Part shown: positions 1 through 5,739 of the stretch, in pieces | Layout of the letters: each line of letters starts with the position of its first letter | How positions within the stretch are numbered: position 1 is the stretch's first letter | Program-made: the position numbers and the translations under genes | DNA from: Candidatus Muproteobacteria bacterium RIFCSPHIGHO2_01_FULL_65_16 | Lineage (GTDB): Bacteria > Pseudomonadota > Gammaproteobacteria > Acidiferrobacterales > Sulfurifustaceae | NCBI GenBank assembly: GCA_001785175.1 | Contig: MFSY01000127.1 | Location: 690-9,774, forward strand | Direction: 5' to 3' | DNA: 9,085 bases | The notes under the pieces: model-generated | What the model was told of the DNA's origin: nothing | The model's input: only the letters and a program-made list of their open reading frames with translations | The model's database searches: none

Positions 1-1331
1 AGCACGGCGAAGCCCCGGCTGGCCCAGTATTGGACCTTGAGATTGAGCGCGCTTGAGGCCGCCGCCGTCGGCCCGCCGTGGCTCAATACCAGCAGCGGCG
101 GTTTCTCGCCCGCCGGCGCGCGGAAGTCGCGGTTGCGCGGCGGATAGTAAAAGGCGTGCGCCAGCGCGCCGCCGGCGCTCGCGTAATCCACCGCCTCGGG
201 CCGCGACAGGTAACCGGGATGGACCGCCTCCAACACCGAGCGCCGCAACACCTTGCAGCGGTGTGTCGCCGGGCTGTAGCGCGCCACCGCCGGCGCCTGC
301 GAAACCGAGCCGCCGATGAACACGACCGCGCCGGCAACGGCGGTGACCGAACTGATTTCGGTATAGGGCGTTTTCACCGGCTCCAACCGGCCGGAAGCCA
401 GATCCAGAAGGGCGAGGCGCCAGGTTCCGTTCCCGTTGAAGGCACAGGCCAGCGTCGCGTCCGACACGAACGCATAGGTGGACATGCCGAAGGCCCACTG
501 CGGCGCCCCGAATTCCGCCGCCATCGGCGCCAGCGGCTCGTCCCGCCCGCGGCGCCGGCGATAGAGATTCCACCACCCGTCGCGGTCGGAAACAAAGTAG
601 AGCGCGCCGTCGGGCGCGAACTCCGGCTGAAAAACGGATTCCTCCGCGCCGCCGGCCACGCGCTCCGCGCTCCCGAGCGTCCCGTCGTCCCGGATCTCCG
701 CCAGCCACAGCTCGGTGCCGTCCCAGGGCATGTTGGGATGATCCCAGCAAAGCCAGGCGAGCAACTTTCCGTCCGGGCTCAGGCGCGGGGACGAATAAAA
801 GTCGCGTCCGGTGGCCAGCACCAGCGCCTCGCGCCGGCCCTCGAGATCGAGCGCCACAAGCTCGTTGCGCGGCTCACGCAAGACGCCGTGATCCTCGCGC
901 ACGACAATCAGGCGACCGCGGTCAACGACGCCGTCGGCGTAGCGCCAGTCGCCTTCCGGCGTGATCGGCTGCGGCGCCCCGCCCGGCGTCAGGCGGTGGA
1001 CCCGCTGATCGGCGAAATTGGAAAAATAGATCACGCCGCCGGCGACGGCGAAGGCCCCGCCGCCGTACTCGTGGACGCGCGTGCGGGCGTTGTACGGCGC
1101 ACACAGCACGTTCTCCGCGCGCTCGCCGCGGCGGCGCACGATGGCGATGCGGCCGCCCTCGGTCGGGCGCAGCTCGCCCCAATAGATGTCGGCGCCGTCG
1201 GCCGCGATCTGGGTGAAGCCGACCGCGCCGGCGACGATGAGATCGGTGGTTATCGGGGATTTCCAGGCGCCGTAGGGGACGGTTCGCGGGCGCGCCGCGC
1301 CGCGCCCCTGTCTTATTTTGCTCCTGCGCAT
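1..1331 (-). CDS. S9-family (prolyl oligopeptidase-like) serine peptidase, N-terminal part, truncated by window edge
   Basis: Partial gene; 443 codons are present and the frame stays open to the window edge. The protein starts MRRSKIRQGRGAARPRTVPY and runs into GAWKSPIT (residues 21-28). Typical beta-propeller blades follow, with motifs such as ADGADIYW, SPDGKLLAW, FAPDGALYFVSDRDGWWNLY and a VHEYGGGAF segment. This is the pattern of bacterial dipeptidyl-aminopeptidase/acylaminoacyl-peptidase-type S9 enzymes, in which the propeller screens short peptides before an alpha/beta-hydrolase domain cleaves them. The hydrolase domain begins near the edge with LLVLSHGGPT (HGGPT at 418-422, oxyanion-hole region). 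The catalytic Ser, Asp and His would lie beyond the window. There is no signal peptide, so it is probably cytoplasmic. The ATG at 1331 is the only in-frame ATG before the conserved N terminus, but its ribosome site is weak. A continuous antisense frame over this gene is a GC-codon shadow. The family call is firm; the exact peptidase activity is inferred. Confidence 0.88.
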   Translation of the reverse strand, partial: MRRSKIRQGRGAARPRTVPYGAWKSPITTDLIVAGAVGFTQIAADGADIYWGELRPTEGGRIAIVRRRGERAENVLCAPYNARTRVHEYGGGAFAVAGGVIYFSNFADQRVHRLTPGGAPQPITPEGDWRYADGVVDRGRLIVVREDHGVLREPRNELVALDLEGRREALVLATGRDFYSSPRLSPDGKLLAWLCWDHPNMPWDGTELWLAEIRDDGTLGSAERVAGGAEESVFQPEFAPDGALYFVSDRDGWWNLYRRRRGRDEPLAPMAAEFGAPQWAFGMSTYAFVSDATLACAFNGNGTWRLALLDLASGRLEPVKTPYTEISSVTAVAGAVVFIGGSVSQAPAVARYSPATHRCKVLRRSVLEAVHPGYLSRPEAVDYASAGGALAHAFYYPPRNRDFRAPAGEKPPLLVLSHGGPTAAASSALNLKVQYWASRGFAV

Positions 1332-1367
1332 GCGTGTGCCGGTACGATGCGGCGGGTCCGCCGTTAC

Positions 1368-1381
1368 GCTAAATATATAGC
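1368..1381 (-). promoter_or_regulatory. Possible -10 region for the S9 peptidase gene
   Basis: On the minus strand the stretch reads GCTATATATTTAGC, an AT-rich island in GC-rich surroundings. It contains TATATT (1377-1372) about 40 nt upstream of the ATG at 1331, and its ends (GCTA/TAGC) form a dyad. I see no good -35 box at the expected distance, so this is only a tentative promoter. Confidence 0.3.
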
Positions 1382-1410
1382 CCCGGCCCGGAACATTGGC
1401 CAGGATAATT

Positions 1411-1443
1411 TTCACCGCGGAGGCGCAGAGACGCGGAGGAAAG
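1411..1443. repeat. Single arm of a CGCAGAGACGCGGAG-type dispersed repeat
   Basis: The stretch TTCACCGCGGAGGCGCAGAG followed by ACGCGGAGGAAAG is built from near-repeating GCGGAG/GCAGAG units. It resembles one arm of the inverted repeat at 5230-5328 and, in reverse orientation, the stretch at 2315-2347, both of which share the alternating CGCAAAG/CGCAGAG rhythm. No matching opposite arm lies nearby, so it is probably a decayed or half element. Confidence 0.5.
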
Positions 1444-1451
1444 ACAACGAC

Positions 1452-1538
1452 GGAACCACGGATGAACACAGATAAAGGATCGAGCGCGGGAAACGATGTT
1501 ATTTCTATCTGTGTTTATCTGTGTTCATCTGTGGTTCC
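1452..1538. repeat. 25-bp inverted repeat with 37-nt spacer (GAACACAGATAAA type)
   Basis: The left arm (1452-1476) and right arm (1514-1538) are reverse complements over 25 bp with one mismatch. The core is GGATGAACACAGATAAA on the left and TTTATCTGTGTTCATC on the right. Just before and through the right arm, the unit ATCTGTGTT(T/C) occurs tandemly about three times (1508-1533). The structure could form a strong hairpin. No protein-coding content is apparent and it lies wholly between genes. Confidence 0.85.
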
Positions 1539-1560
1539 AATAATAATTTACGCTGCATTT

Positions 1561-1580
1561 TTAATCTGCGTTAATCTGCG
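1561..1580. repeat. Two-unit tandem repeat TTAATCTGCG
   Basis: The 10-mer TTAATCTGCG is present twice head to tail and is followed by GATAAAG. It echoes the ATCTGTGTT units of the adjacent inverted repeat, which suggests that the whole 1452-1590 stretch is one composite repeat. Confidence 0.7.
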
Positions 1581-1631
1581 GATAAAGTGTTTCACACAGT
1601 GTGTTTCTAATGACCTCCGATCGAAAAAAAT

Positions 1632-1663
1632 TTGCGGCTGCGGCGCCGGTGATAAGCTATAGT
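1632..1663 (+). promoter_or_regulatory. Likely sigma70-type promoter of slyD
   Basis: TATAGT at 1658-1663 is a good -10 hexamer. TTGCGG at 1632-1637 is a candidate -35 box, but the 20-nt spacer is longer than ideal. It would start transcription near 1670, about 28 nt before the slyD ATG at 1698. This also argues against a GTG start at 1662, which would lie inside the -10 box. Confidence 0.45.
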
Positions 1664-1685
1664 GGCGGCGTTTTCCCCCTATTTT

Positions 1686-1690
1686 GAGGA
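1686..1690 (+). promoter_or_regulatory. Ribosome binding site setting the slyD start
   Basis: GAGGA is followed by 7 nt and ATG at 1698. It supports the shorter SlyD start over the upstream in-frame GTG at 1662. Confidence 0.7.
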
Positions 1691-1697
1691 CATCCCG

Positions 1698-2180
1698 ATG
1701 AAAGCAGCGCGCGGCATGGTGGTCTCCATGCACTACACCCTCACCGACGACAGCGGCGAGGTGCTCGACACCAGCCGCGGCCGCGAGCCGCTCTCCTACC
1801 TGCACGGCCACAGCAACATCATCCCCGGGCTGGAGAAGGCGCTCGAAGGCACCGGTGTCGGACACAAGTCCAAGGTCACGGTGGCGCCGGCGGAGGGCTA
1901 TGGCGAGAAGAACCCGGAGATGATCTTCGAGGCGCCGCGCGAGCACTTCCCGCCCGACATAAAAATCGAGGCCGGCGCGCGGGTGTTCGCGGAGGGCGAG
2001 CACGGGCGGATCACCCTGACCGTGGTGCGGCTGACGGAAAATGGCGCGCTGCTCGACGCCAACCACCCGCTCGCCGGCAAGACCCTGAGCTTCGACGTGG
2101 AGATCACGGACATCCGCACCGCCACCGACGAGGAGCTCACCCACGGCCACGTGCACGGCGAAGGCGGCCACCAGCACTAA
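1698..2180 (+). CDS. slyD: FKBP-type peptidyl-prolyl cis-trans isomerase SlyD
   Basis: A 160-residue cytoplasmic prolyl isomerase and chaperone that also binds nickel in characterised members. The FKBP half-domains flank the insert-in-flap chaperone domain. Visible landmarks are YTLTDDSGEVLDTS (13-26), YLHG (34-37), IIPGLEKALEG (41-51), APAEGYGE (63-70) and NHPLAGKTLSFDVEI (122-136). The insert-in-flap domain lies between roughly residues 70 and 122. The C terminus, HGHVHGEGGHQH (149-160), is a short His-rich metal-binding tail, shorter and Cys-free compared with the E. coli tail. The ATG at 1698 is chosen because GAGGA lies 7 nt upstream and the conserved domain begins at once. An upstream in-frame GTG at 1662 would add 12 residues unlike the family and overlap the promoter. 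The gene converges on the alpha/beta hydrolase, and a repeat element begins 2 nt after the stop codon. Confidence 0.95.
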   Translation: MKAARGMVVSMHYTLTDDSGEVLDTSRGREPLSYLHGHSNIIPGLEKALEGTGVGHKSKVTVAPAEGYGEKNPEMIFEAPREHFPPDIKIEAGARVFAEGEHGRITLTVVRLTENGALLDANHPLAGKTLSFDVEITDIRTATDEELTHGHVHGEGGHQH

Positions 2181-2182
2181 GA

Positions 2183-2306
2183 AGCCTCTAACAAAATGAA
2201 TACGATTTTGAACCGCCAAGACGCCAAGAACGCCAAGTTTTTTTACCGTTGAAAAATAGTCTTTCTTGACGACCTTGGCGTCTTGGCGGTTATTTTTGTT
2301 GTTGCT
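2183..2306. repeat. MITE-like element, copy 1 (terminal inverted repeats, CCGCCAAGACGCCAAG core)
   Basis: The core arms, AACCGCCAAGACGCCAAG (2211-2228) and its perfect reverse complement (2274-2291), form an 18-bp stem with a 45-nt loop. Weaker outer arms extend the symmetry: AGCCTCTAACAAAATGAA on the left pairs loosely with the T-rich GTTGTTGCT end on the right. The left end is nearly identical over about 45 bp to the element at 3735-3845. It begins 2 nt after the slyD stop and lies between convergent genes. The stem plus the T-rich ATTTTTGTT that follows could also serve as a transcription terminator; that role is inferred. Confidence 0.75.
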
Positions 2307-2314
2307 TATCCATG

Positions 2315-2347
2315 CTTTTCTTTGCGCCCTCCGCATCTTTGCGGCAA
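2315..2347. repeat. Degenerate CTTTGCG-type repeat fragment
   Basis: The stretch around CTTTGCGCCCTCCGCATCTT and TGCGGCAAA has the same CTTTGCG rhythm as the right arm at 5303-5328 and, reversed, the arm at 1411-1443. It has no full partner arm and sits 11 nt before the stop of the minus-strand hydrolase gene. It is probably a half or decayed copy. Confidence 0.45.
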
Positions 2348-2357
2348 ATAATCATAC

Positions 2358-3188
2358 TTAATCAGATTCAGCGGCCGCCGCGTGCCGCGCGAGAAACGCG
2401 CCCACGCCTTCCGCATAGGCGGGGCTGGTCAGGAAAAAGGGGTCGTTGTGCCCGCCGCGGATTTCGAGAAACTGCTTAGGCGCGTTGGCCGCGGCGAACA
2501 GCTCCTGCCCGTGACGAAGCGGAATGATCTCGTCGTCGCGGCTGTGGACAATGAGCACCGGGCGGTTCACTTTCTTCAGGTTCTCCAGCGTCGGATAGCG
2601 GTAGCGCGCGAGCCACCGCACCGGCAGCCACGGATAGACCTCGGCGCCGAGATCCGCCGCCGCGGTGAACGCCGAGTCGAGAATCAGCGCCCGCGGTCCG
2701 ACCTCCGCGGCCAGACGCGCCGCCACCGCCGCGCCGAGCGAGCGGCCGAACAGCACGATCCGGTCCGGCGCGACGCGCCGCGTCTCGATCAGATAGCGCC
2801 ACGCGGCGCGCGCGTCGCGGTAGGTGCCGTCCTCCGACGGCGTCCCGCCGCTCCGGCCGTAACCGCGGTAGTCGAGCACCAGCACGCTCAGCCCCAGGCG
2901 GTGAAACAGCGCCGTGCGCTCCACGCGGTGGGAGATGTTGCCGGCGTTGCCGTGAAAGTAGAGCAGCACCGCGCGCTCGGGCCGCGCCGGCACGAACCAG
3001 GCGTTGAGCCGCACGCCGTCTTCGGTATCTATGTATACGTCCTCGTACTGAAGCCCGCGGGCCTGCGGCGTCACGGCCAGCTCGCGCACGGGAAAATATA
3101 TAAGCCGCGCCTGCAGCACATAGATCAGGGCCAGAAAACCGGCGTAGGCCAGGGCGAGGACGGTGAGGATTGATCCGAACTGGCGCAT
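2358..3188 (-). CDS. Membrane-anchored alpha/beta hydrolase (BEM46/ABHD13-like serine hydrolase)
   Basis: A 276-residue single-domain serine hydrolase. Residues 6-26 are hydrophobic without a clear cleavage site, which suggests an N-terminal membrane anchor. The fold markers are in order: FHGNAGN (78-84, oxyanion-hole loop), LDYRGYGRSGG (105-115), the nucleophile elbow GRSLG (148-152, Ser150), HSRDDEIIP (215-223, catalytic acid probably Asp219) and GGHND (245-249, His247). The triad is therefore complete and the length is normal for this family. The natural substrate is unknown; relatives are annotated as esterases, thioesterases or lysophospholipases without firm support. The ATG at 3188 immediately precedes the membrane segment, although no good ribosome site is visible. 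It converges with slyD and diverges from glnK, with no sign of an operon partner. Confidence 0.9.
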   Translation of the reverse strand: MRQFGSILTVLALAYAGFLALIYVLQARLIYFPVRELAVTPQARGLQYEDVYIDTEDGVRLNAWFVPARPERAVLLYFHGNAGNISHRVERTALFHRLGLSVLVLDYRGYGRSGGTPSEDGTYRDARAAWRYLIETRRVAPDRIVLFGRSLGAAVAARLAAEVGPRALILDSAFTAAADLGAEVYPWLPVRWLARYRYPTLENLKKVNRPVLIVHSRDDEIIPLRHGQELFAAANAPKQFLEIRGGHNDPFFLTSPAYAEGVGAFLARHAAAAESD

Positions 3189-3732
<544 letters not shown>

Positions 3733-3734
3733 AA

Positions 3735-3845
3735 AGTCTCTAACAAAAATGAATACGGTCTTGAACCGCCAAGACGCCAAGAGAAGCAAATAATTGAGAA
3801 TGAAAAGCCTGGCGTACTGGCGGTTGATTTCATTCTGTTGGGGCT
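3735..3845. repeat. MITE-like element, copy 2, between glnK and amtB
   Basis: The core arms AACCGCCAAGACGCCA (3764-3779) and TGGCGTACTGGCGGTT (3810-3825) are inverted repeats with two mismatches over 16 bp and a 30-nt loop. Outer arms, AACAAAAATGAA (3743-3753 region) and TTCATTCTGTT (3829-3839), extend the symmetry. Even the ends AGTCTCTAAC and GTTGGGGCT are loosely inverted. The left side matches copy 1 (2183 onward) almost base for base. It starts 2 nt after the glnK stop codon and leaves about 36 nt before the amtB ATG. Confidence 0.75.
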
Positions 3846-3881
3846 GCTAAAACAATAATCCTTCAGCTGGAGATCAGAATC

Positions 3882-5192
3882 ATGATAACCCGTCTATACA
3901 AAAACACGTCCGCGGCGTTGCTCGCGGGGCTGCTCGCACTGCCGTCGCTGGCCGCGGCGGCCGAGGCGCCGGCGCTCAACATGGCCAACACCGCCTGGAT
4001 GCTGACCGCGACGGTGCTGGTGCTGTTCATGACCATCCCCGGCCTCGCGCTGTTCTACGGCGGGCTGGTGCGCACCAAGAACGTGCTGTCGGTGCTGATG
4101 CAGTGCTTCGCCATCACCTGCCTGGTTTCGGTCGTGTGGGTGGCGTTCGCCTACAGCCTCGCGTTCGGCGACGGCGGCGCCTTCAACCAGTGGCTCGGCG
4201 GCCTCGCCAAGTCGTTCATGGTCGGCATCGGCGTCGGCGCCCTCAAGGGCACGATCCCCGAAACCGTGTTCGCCATGTTCCAGATGACGTTCGCCATCAT
4301 CACGCCGGCGCTCGTGGTCGGCGGCTTCGCCGAGCGCATGAAGTTTTCCTCGATGCTGCTGTTCAGCCTGCTGTGGCTCGTGCTCGTGTACGTGCCGCTG
4401 TGCCACTGGGTCTGGGGCGACGGCTGGCTGCAGAAGCTGGGGGTGATGGACTTCGCCGGCGGCATCGTGGTGCACATCAACGCCGGCGTGGCGGCGCTGG
4501 TGGCGGCGCTCGTGCTCGGACGGCGCAAGGGCTTCCCGCAGACGGCGATGCCGCCGCACAACCTGACCATGACCGTGGCCGGGGCCTCCATGCTGTGGGT
4601 CGGCTGGTTCGGATTCAACGCCGGCAGCGCGCTCGCGGCCGACGGCACCGCCGGCATGACCATGCTGGTGACGCACATCGCCGCGGCCGCCGGCGCGCTC
4701 ACGTGGATGTTGTGCGAGTGGGTGCTCTACAAGAAGCCCAGCGTGCTCGGCATCGTCACCGGCATGGTCGCGGGGCTCGGCACCATCACCCCGGCCTCGG
4801 GCTTCGTCGGGCCGCTCGGGGGGCTCGCCATCGGCGTCACGGCGGGCGCGGCGTGCTTCTTCGCCACCAATTACATGAAGCGCAAGCTGCACGTGGATGA
4901 TTCGCTCGACGTCTTCCCGGTGCACGGCGTGGGCGGGATAATCGGCACCGTCCTCACCGCCGTGTTCGCGGCGACGACGCTGGGCGGCGTCGGCTACGTC
5001 GGCGACGCGACCATGGGCCGGCAGATAATGACGCAGCTCACCGGCGTCGCCAGCGCCATTATCTGGTCGGGGGCGCTCACCTACGTGATCCTGAAGGTGG
5101 TGGACGCCGTCACCGGTCTGCGCGTATCGCAAGAGCACGAGACCGAGGGTCTGGATATCACGCAGCACAACGAGACCGGCTACAACCTGTAA
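3882..5192 (+). CDS. amtB: Ammonium transporter AmtB
   Basis: A 436-residue inner-membrane ammonium channel of the Amt/Mep/Rh family, working as a trimer gated by GlnK. Residues 1-27 form a signal peptide (LLAGLLALPSLAAAA, cleavage probably near AAA-EAP), as in E. coli AmtB, followed by about eleven membrane helices. Key residues are present: the pore Phe pair F137 (MFQMTFAII) and F245 (GWFGFNAGS), GGFAER (147-152), Asp190 in MDFAGG, and the twin pore histidines His198 (VVHINAG) and His348 (FPVHGVGG). The cytoplasmic tail EHETEGLDITQHNETGY (418-434) is the conserved family tail that contacts PII. GGAG (3869-3872) lies 9 nt before the ATG. It follows glnK on the same strand, which fits joint nitrogen control, although a repeat element intervenes. 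The length is normal and nothing is missing. Confidence 0.96.
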   Translation: MITRLYKNTSAALLAGLLALPSLAAAAEAPALNMANTAWMLTATVLVLFMTIPGLALFYGGLVRTKNVLSVLMQCFAITCLVSVVWVAFAYSLAFGDGGAFNQWLGGLAKSFMVGIGVGALKGTIPETVFAMFQMTFAIITPALVVGGFAERMKFSSMLLFSLLWLVLVYVPLCHWVWGDGWLQKLGVMDFAGGIVVHINAGVAALVAALVLGRRKGFPQTAMPPHNLTMTVAGASMLWVGWFGFNAGSALAADGTAGMTMLVTHIAAAAGALTWMLCEWVLYKKPSVLGIVTGMVAGLGTITPASGFVGPLGGLAIGVTAGAACFFATNYMKRKLHVDDSLDVFPVHGVGGIIGTVLTAVFAATTLGGVGYVGDATMGRQIMTQLTGVASAIIWSGALTYVILKVVDAVTGLRVSQEHETEGLDITQHNETGYNL

Positions 5193-5229
5193 CCGCGACC
5201 TTCAAATGACTAATTTCTTATGAGTTTTC

Positions 5230-5328
5230 GACGCAAAGACGCTGAGGCGCAAAGAGAATCGGAACAAATCTTCTTAATCATCAAGGATCCGGCGGCGTTT
5301 TTTCTTTGCGTCTTCGCGCCTTTGCGTC
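5230..5328. repeat. 26-bp imperfect inverted repeat (GACGCAAAG type) downstream of amtB
   Basis: The left arm (5230-5255, GACGCAAAGACGCTGAGGCG then CAAAGA) and right arm (5303-5328, TCTTTGCGTCTTCGCGCCTT then TGCGTC) are reverse complements at 22 of 26 positions, with a 47-nt loop. It may end amtB transcription, but there is no terminal T-run after the right arm. Related arms lie at 1411-1443 and 2315-2347. Confidence 0.8.
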
Positions 5329-5369
5329 AAACAATATTATTCATTCGTCATCGCGCCGCCGGCCGGCGC

Positions 5370-5399
5370 TGTACACCGTCGCAAATCCGTATATATACT
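5370..5399 (+). promoter_or_regulatory. Probable csp promoter
   Basis: TGTACA (5370-5375) and TATACT (5394-5399) are separated by 18 nt. The -10 is strong (5 of 6) and the -35 moderate (4 of 6). Transcription would start near 5407 and give a leader of about 115 nt, which is in keeping with the long leaders of cold shock genes. Confidence 0.5.
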
Positions 5400-5400
5400 G

Positions 5401-5425
5401 AATTTGCAGCCTCGCGCTGCAAGTT
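5401..5425 (+). promoter_or_regulatory. Stem-loop at the start of the csp leader
   Basis: TTGCAGC (5404-5410) and GCTGCAA (5416-5422) are perfect complements around the loop CTCGC. Outer AA/TT pairs and one T-G wobble extend the stem to about 10 bp. It lies at the predicted 5' end of the csp transcript. A role in mRNA stability or temperature response is inferred from the position and from known cspA leaders. Confidence 0.45.
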
Positions 5426-5504
5426 TGCTGGTATGTTGGCTTTTGCACCGATGTCCGCGTGAAATACCCACTATTTCAGCAGCTTGATCTTCCATTCATC
5501 TATT

Positions 5505-5510
5505 AAGAGG
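5505..5510 (+). promoter_or_regulatory. Ribosome binding site setting the csp start
   Basis: AAGAGG lies 9 nt before the ATG at 5520. It supports that start over the in-frame TTG at 5484, whose 12 extra residues have no counterpart in the cold shock family. Confidence 0.65.
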
Positions 5511-5519
5511 TCATTGGTA

Positions 5520-5726
5520 ATGCGTATAGGTACGGTGAAGTGGTTCAATGAGTCCAAGGGATACGGTTTTATTTCCCCCCAGGAAGGCGGCGCGGATGTG
5601 TTCGTGCACTACTCCGTGATCCAGGAAGACGGCTTCAAGAAGCTGGCCGAGGGGCAGCAGGTGGAGTTCGAGAGCGAGAAGGGTCCGAAGGGCCTGCAGG
5701 CCACCATGGTGAAGCCCGTCGCCTGA
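5520..5726 (+). CDS. cspA: CspA-family cold shock protein
   Basis: A 68-residue single cold-shock domain, a five-strand OB fold that binds single-stranded RNA and DNA and acts as an RNA chaperone. The sequence shows [15 protein letters not shown] (4-18), including RNP1-type KGYGFI (13-18), then DVFVHYSVI (26-34), including RNP2-type VFVHY. The C-terminal strand is [12 protein letters not shown]. The aromatic RNA-contact residues W8, F9, Y15, F17, F28, H30 and Y31 are all present. The length is typical. The paralogue (CspA, CspD or CapB type) cannot be decided, so the symbol stands for the family. The gene has its own promoter and a long leader with a hairpin. It converges on the next gene with only 13 nt between the two stop codons and no evident terminator. 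Confidence 0.94.
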   Translation: MRIGTVKWFNESKGYGFISPQEGGADVFVHYSVIQEDGFKKLAEGQQVEFESEKGPKGLQATMVKPVA

Positions 5727-5739
5727 CGGCGGCGACCGG

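Larger units (their letters stand above)
1332..1697. other. Intergenic gap with repeats and two divergent promoters
   Basis: No supported gene lies in this gap between the divergent S9 peptidase and slyD. From left to right it holds an AT-rich -10-like patch for the peptidase (1368-1381), a single repeat arm (1411-1443), a long inverted repeat (1452-1538), a two-unit TTAATCTGCG tandem (1561-1580), a small CACAC-A-GTGTG dyad (1593-1603), and a likely slyD promoter (1632-1663). Short open frames here arise from the repeats and look like no real protein. Confidence 0.75.
5193..5519. other. Intergenic gap: inverted repeat, GC hairpin and csp leader
   Basis: No convincing gene lies between amtB and csp. 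The gap holds a long inverted repeat (5230-5328), a short GC-only hairpin GCGCCG-CCGGC-CGGCGC (5353-5369) without a T-run, a probable csp promoter (5370-5399) and an approximately 115-nt csp leader with a stem-loop just after the predicted start point. A possible 80-codon frame starting at 5220 is read through the repeat arms and is rejected as a gene. Confidence 0.7.

Noticed and set aside
78..1475. A 465-codon open frame on the plus strand
   Set aside because: It is antisense to the S9 peptidase, whose minus-strand translation has clear family motifs. The plus-strand product is Arg/Ala/Pro-rich and low in structure, typical of GC-rich shadow frames.
1411..1590. CRISPR array
   Set aside because: The repeated units are 10-25 bp, partly inverted, and lack uniform unique spacers; no cas genes are present.
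1396..1662. Possible 88-residue protein on the plus strand
   Set aside because: It is read straight through the repeat arms at 1411-1580; peptide strings such as AEAQRRGG and YLCSSVV come from the repeats.
1548..2336. A 262-codon minus-strand frame covering slyD
   Set aside because: It is antisense to slyD, and its ends fall in repeat sequence.
3894..5168. A 424-codon open frame on the minus strand over amtB
   Set aside because: The product is dominated by His, Arg, Glu and Gly as expected from antisense reading of a membrane protein; amtB on the plus strand is unmistakable.
5353..5369. GC hairpin as an intrinsic terminator for amtB
   Set aside because: The stem is only 6 bp and no T-run follows; it may be chance in GC-rich DNA.
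5220..5462. Possible 80-residue protein on the plus strand
   Set aside because: It is encoded by the inverted-repeat arms and then runs into the csp promoter; there is no ribosome site and no family resemblance.
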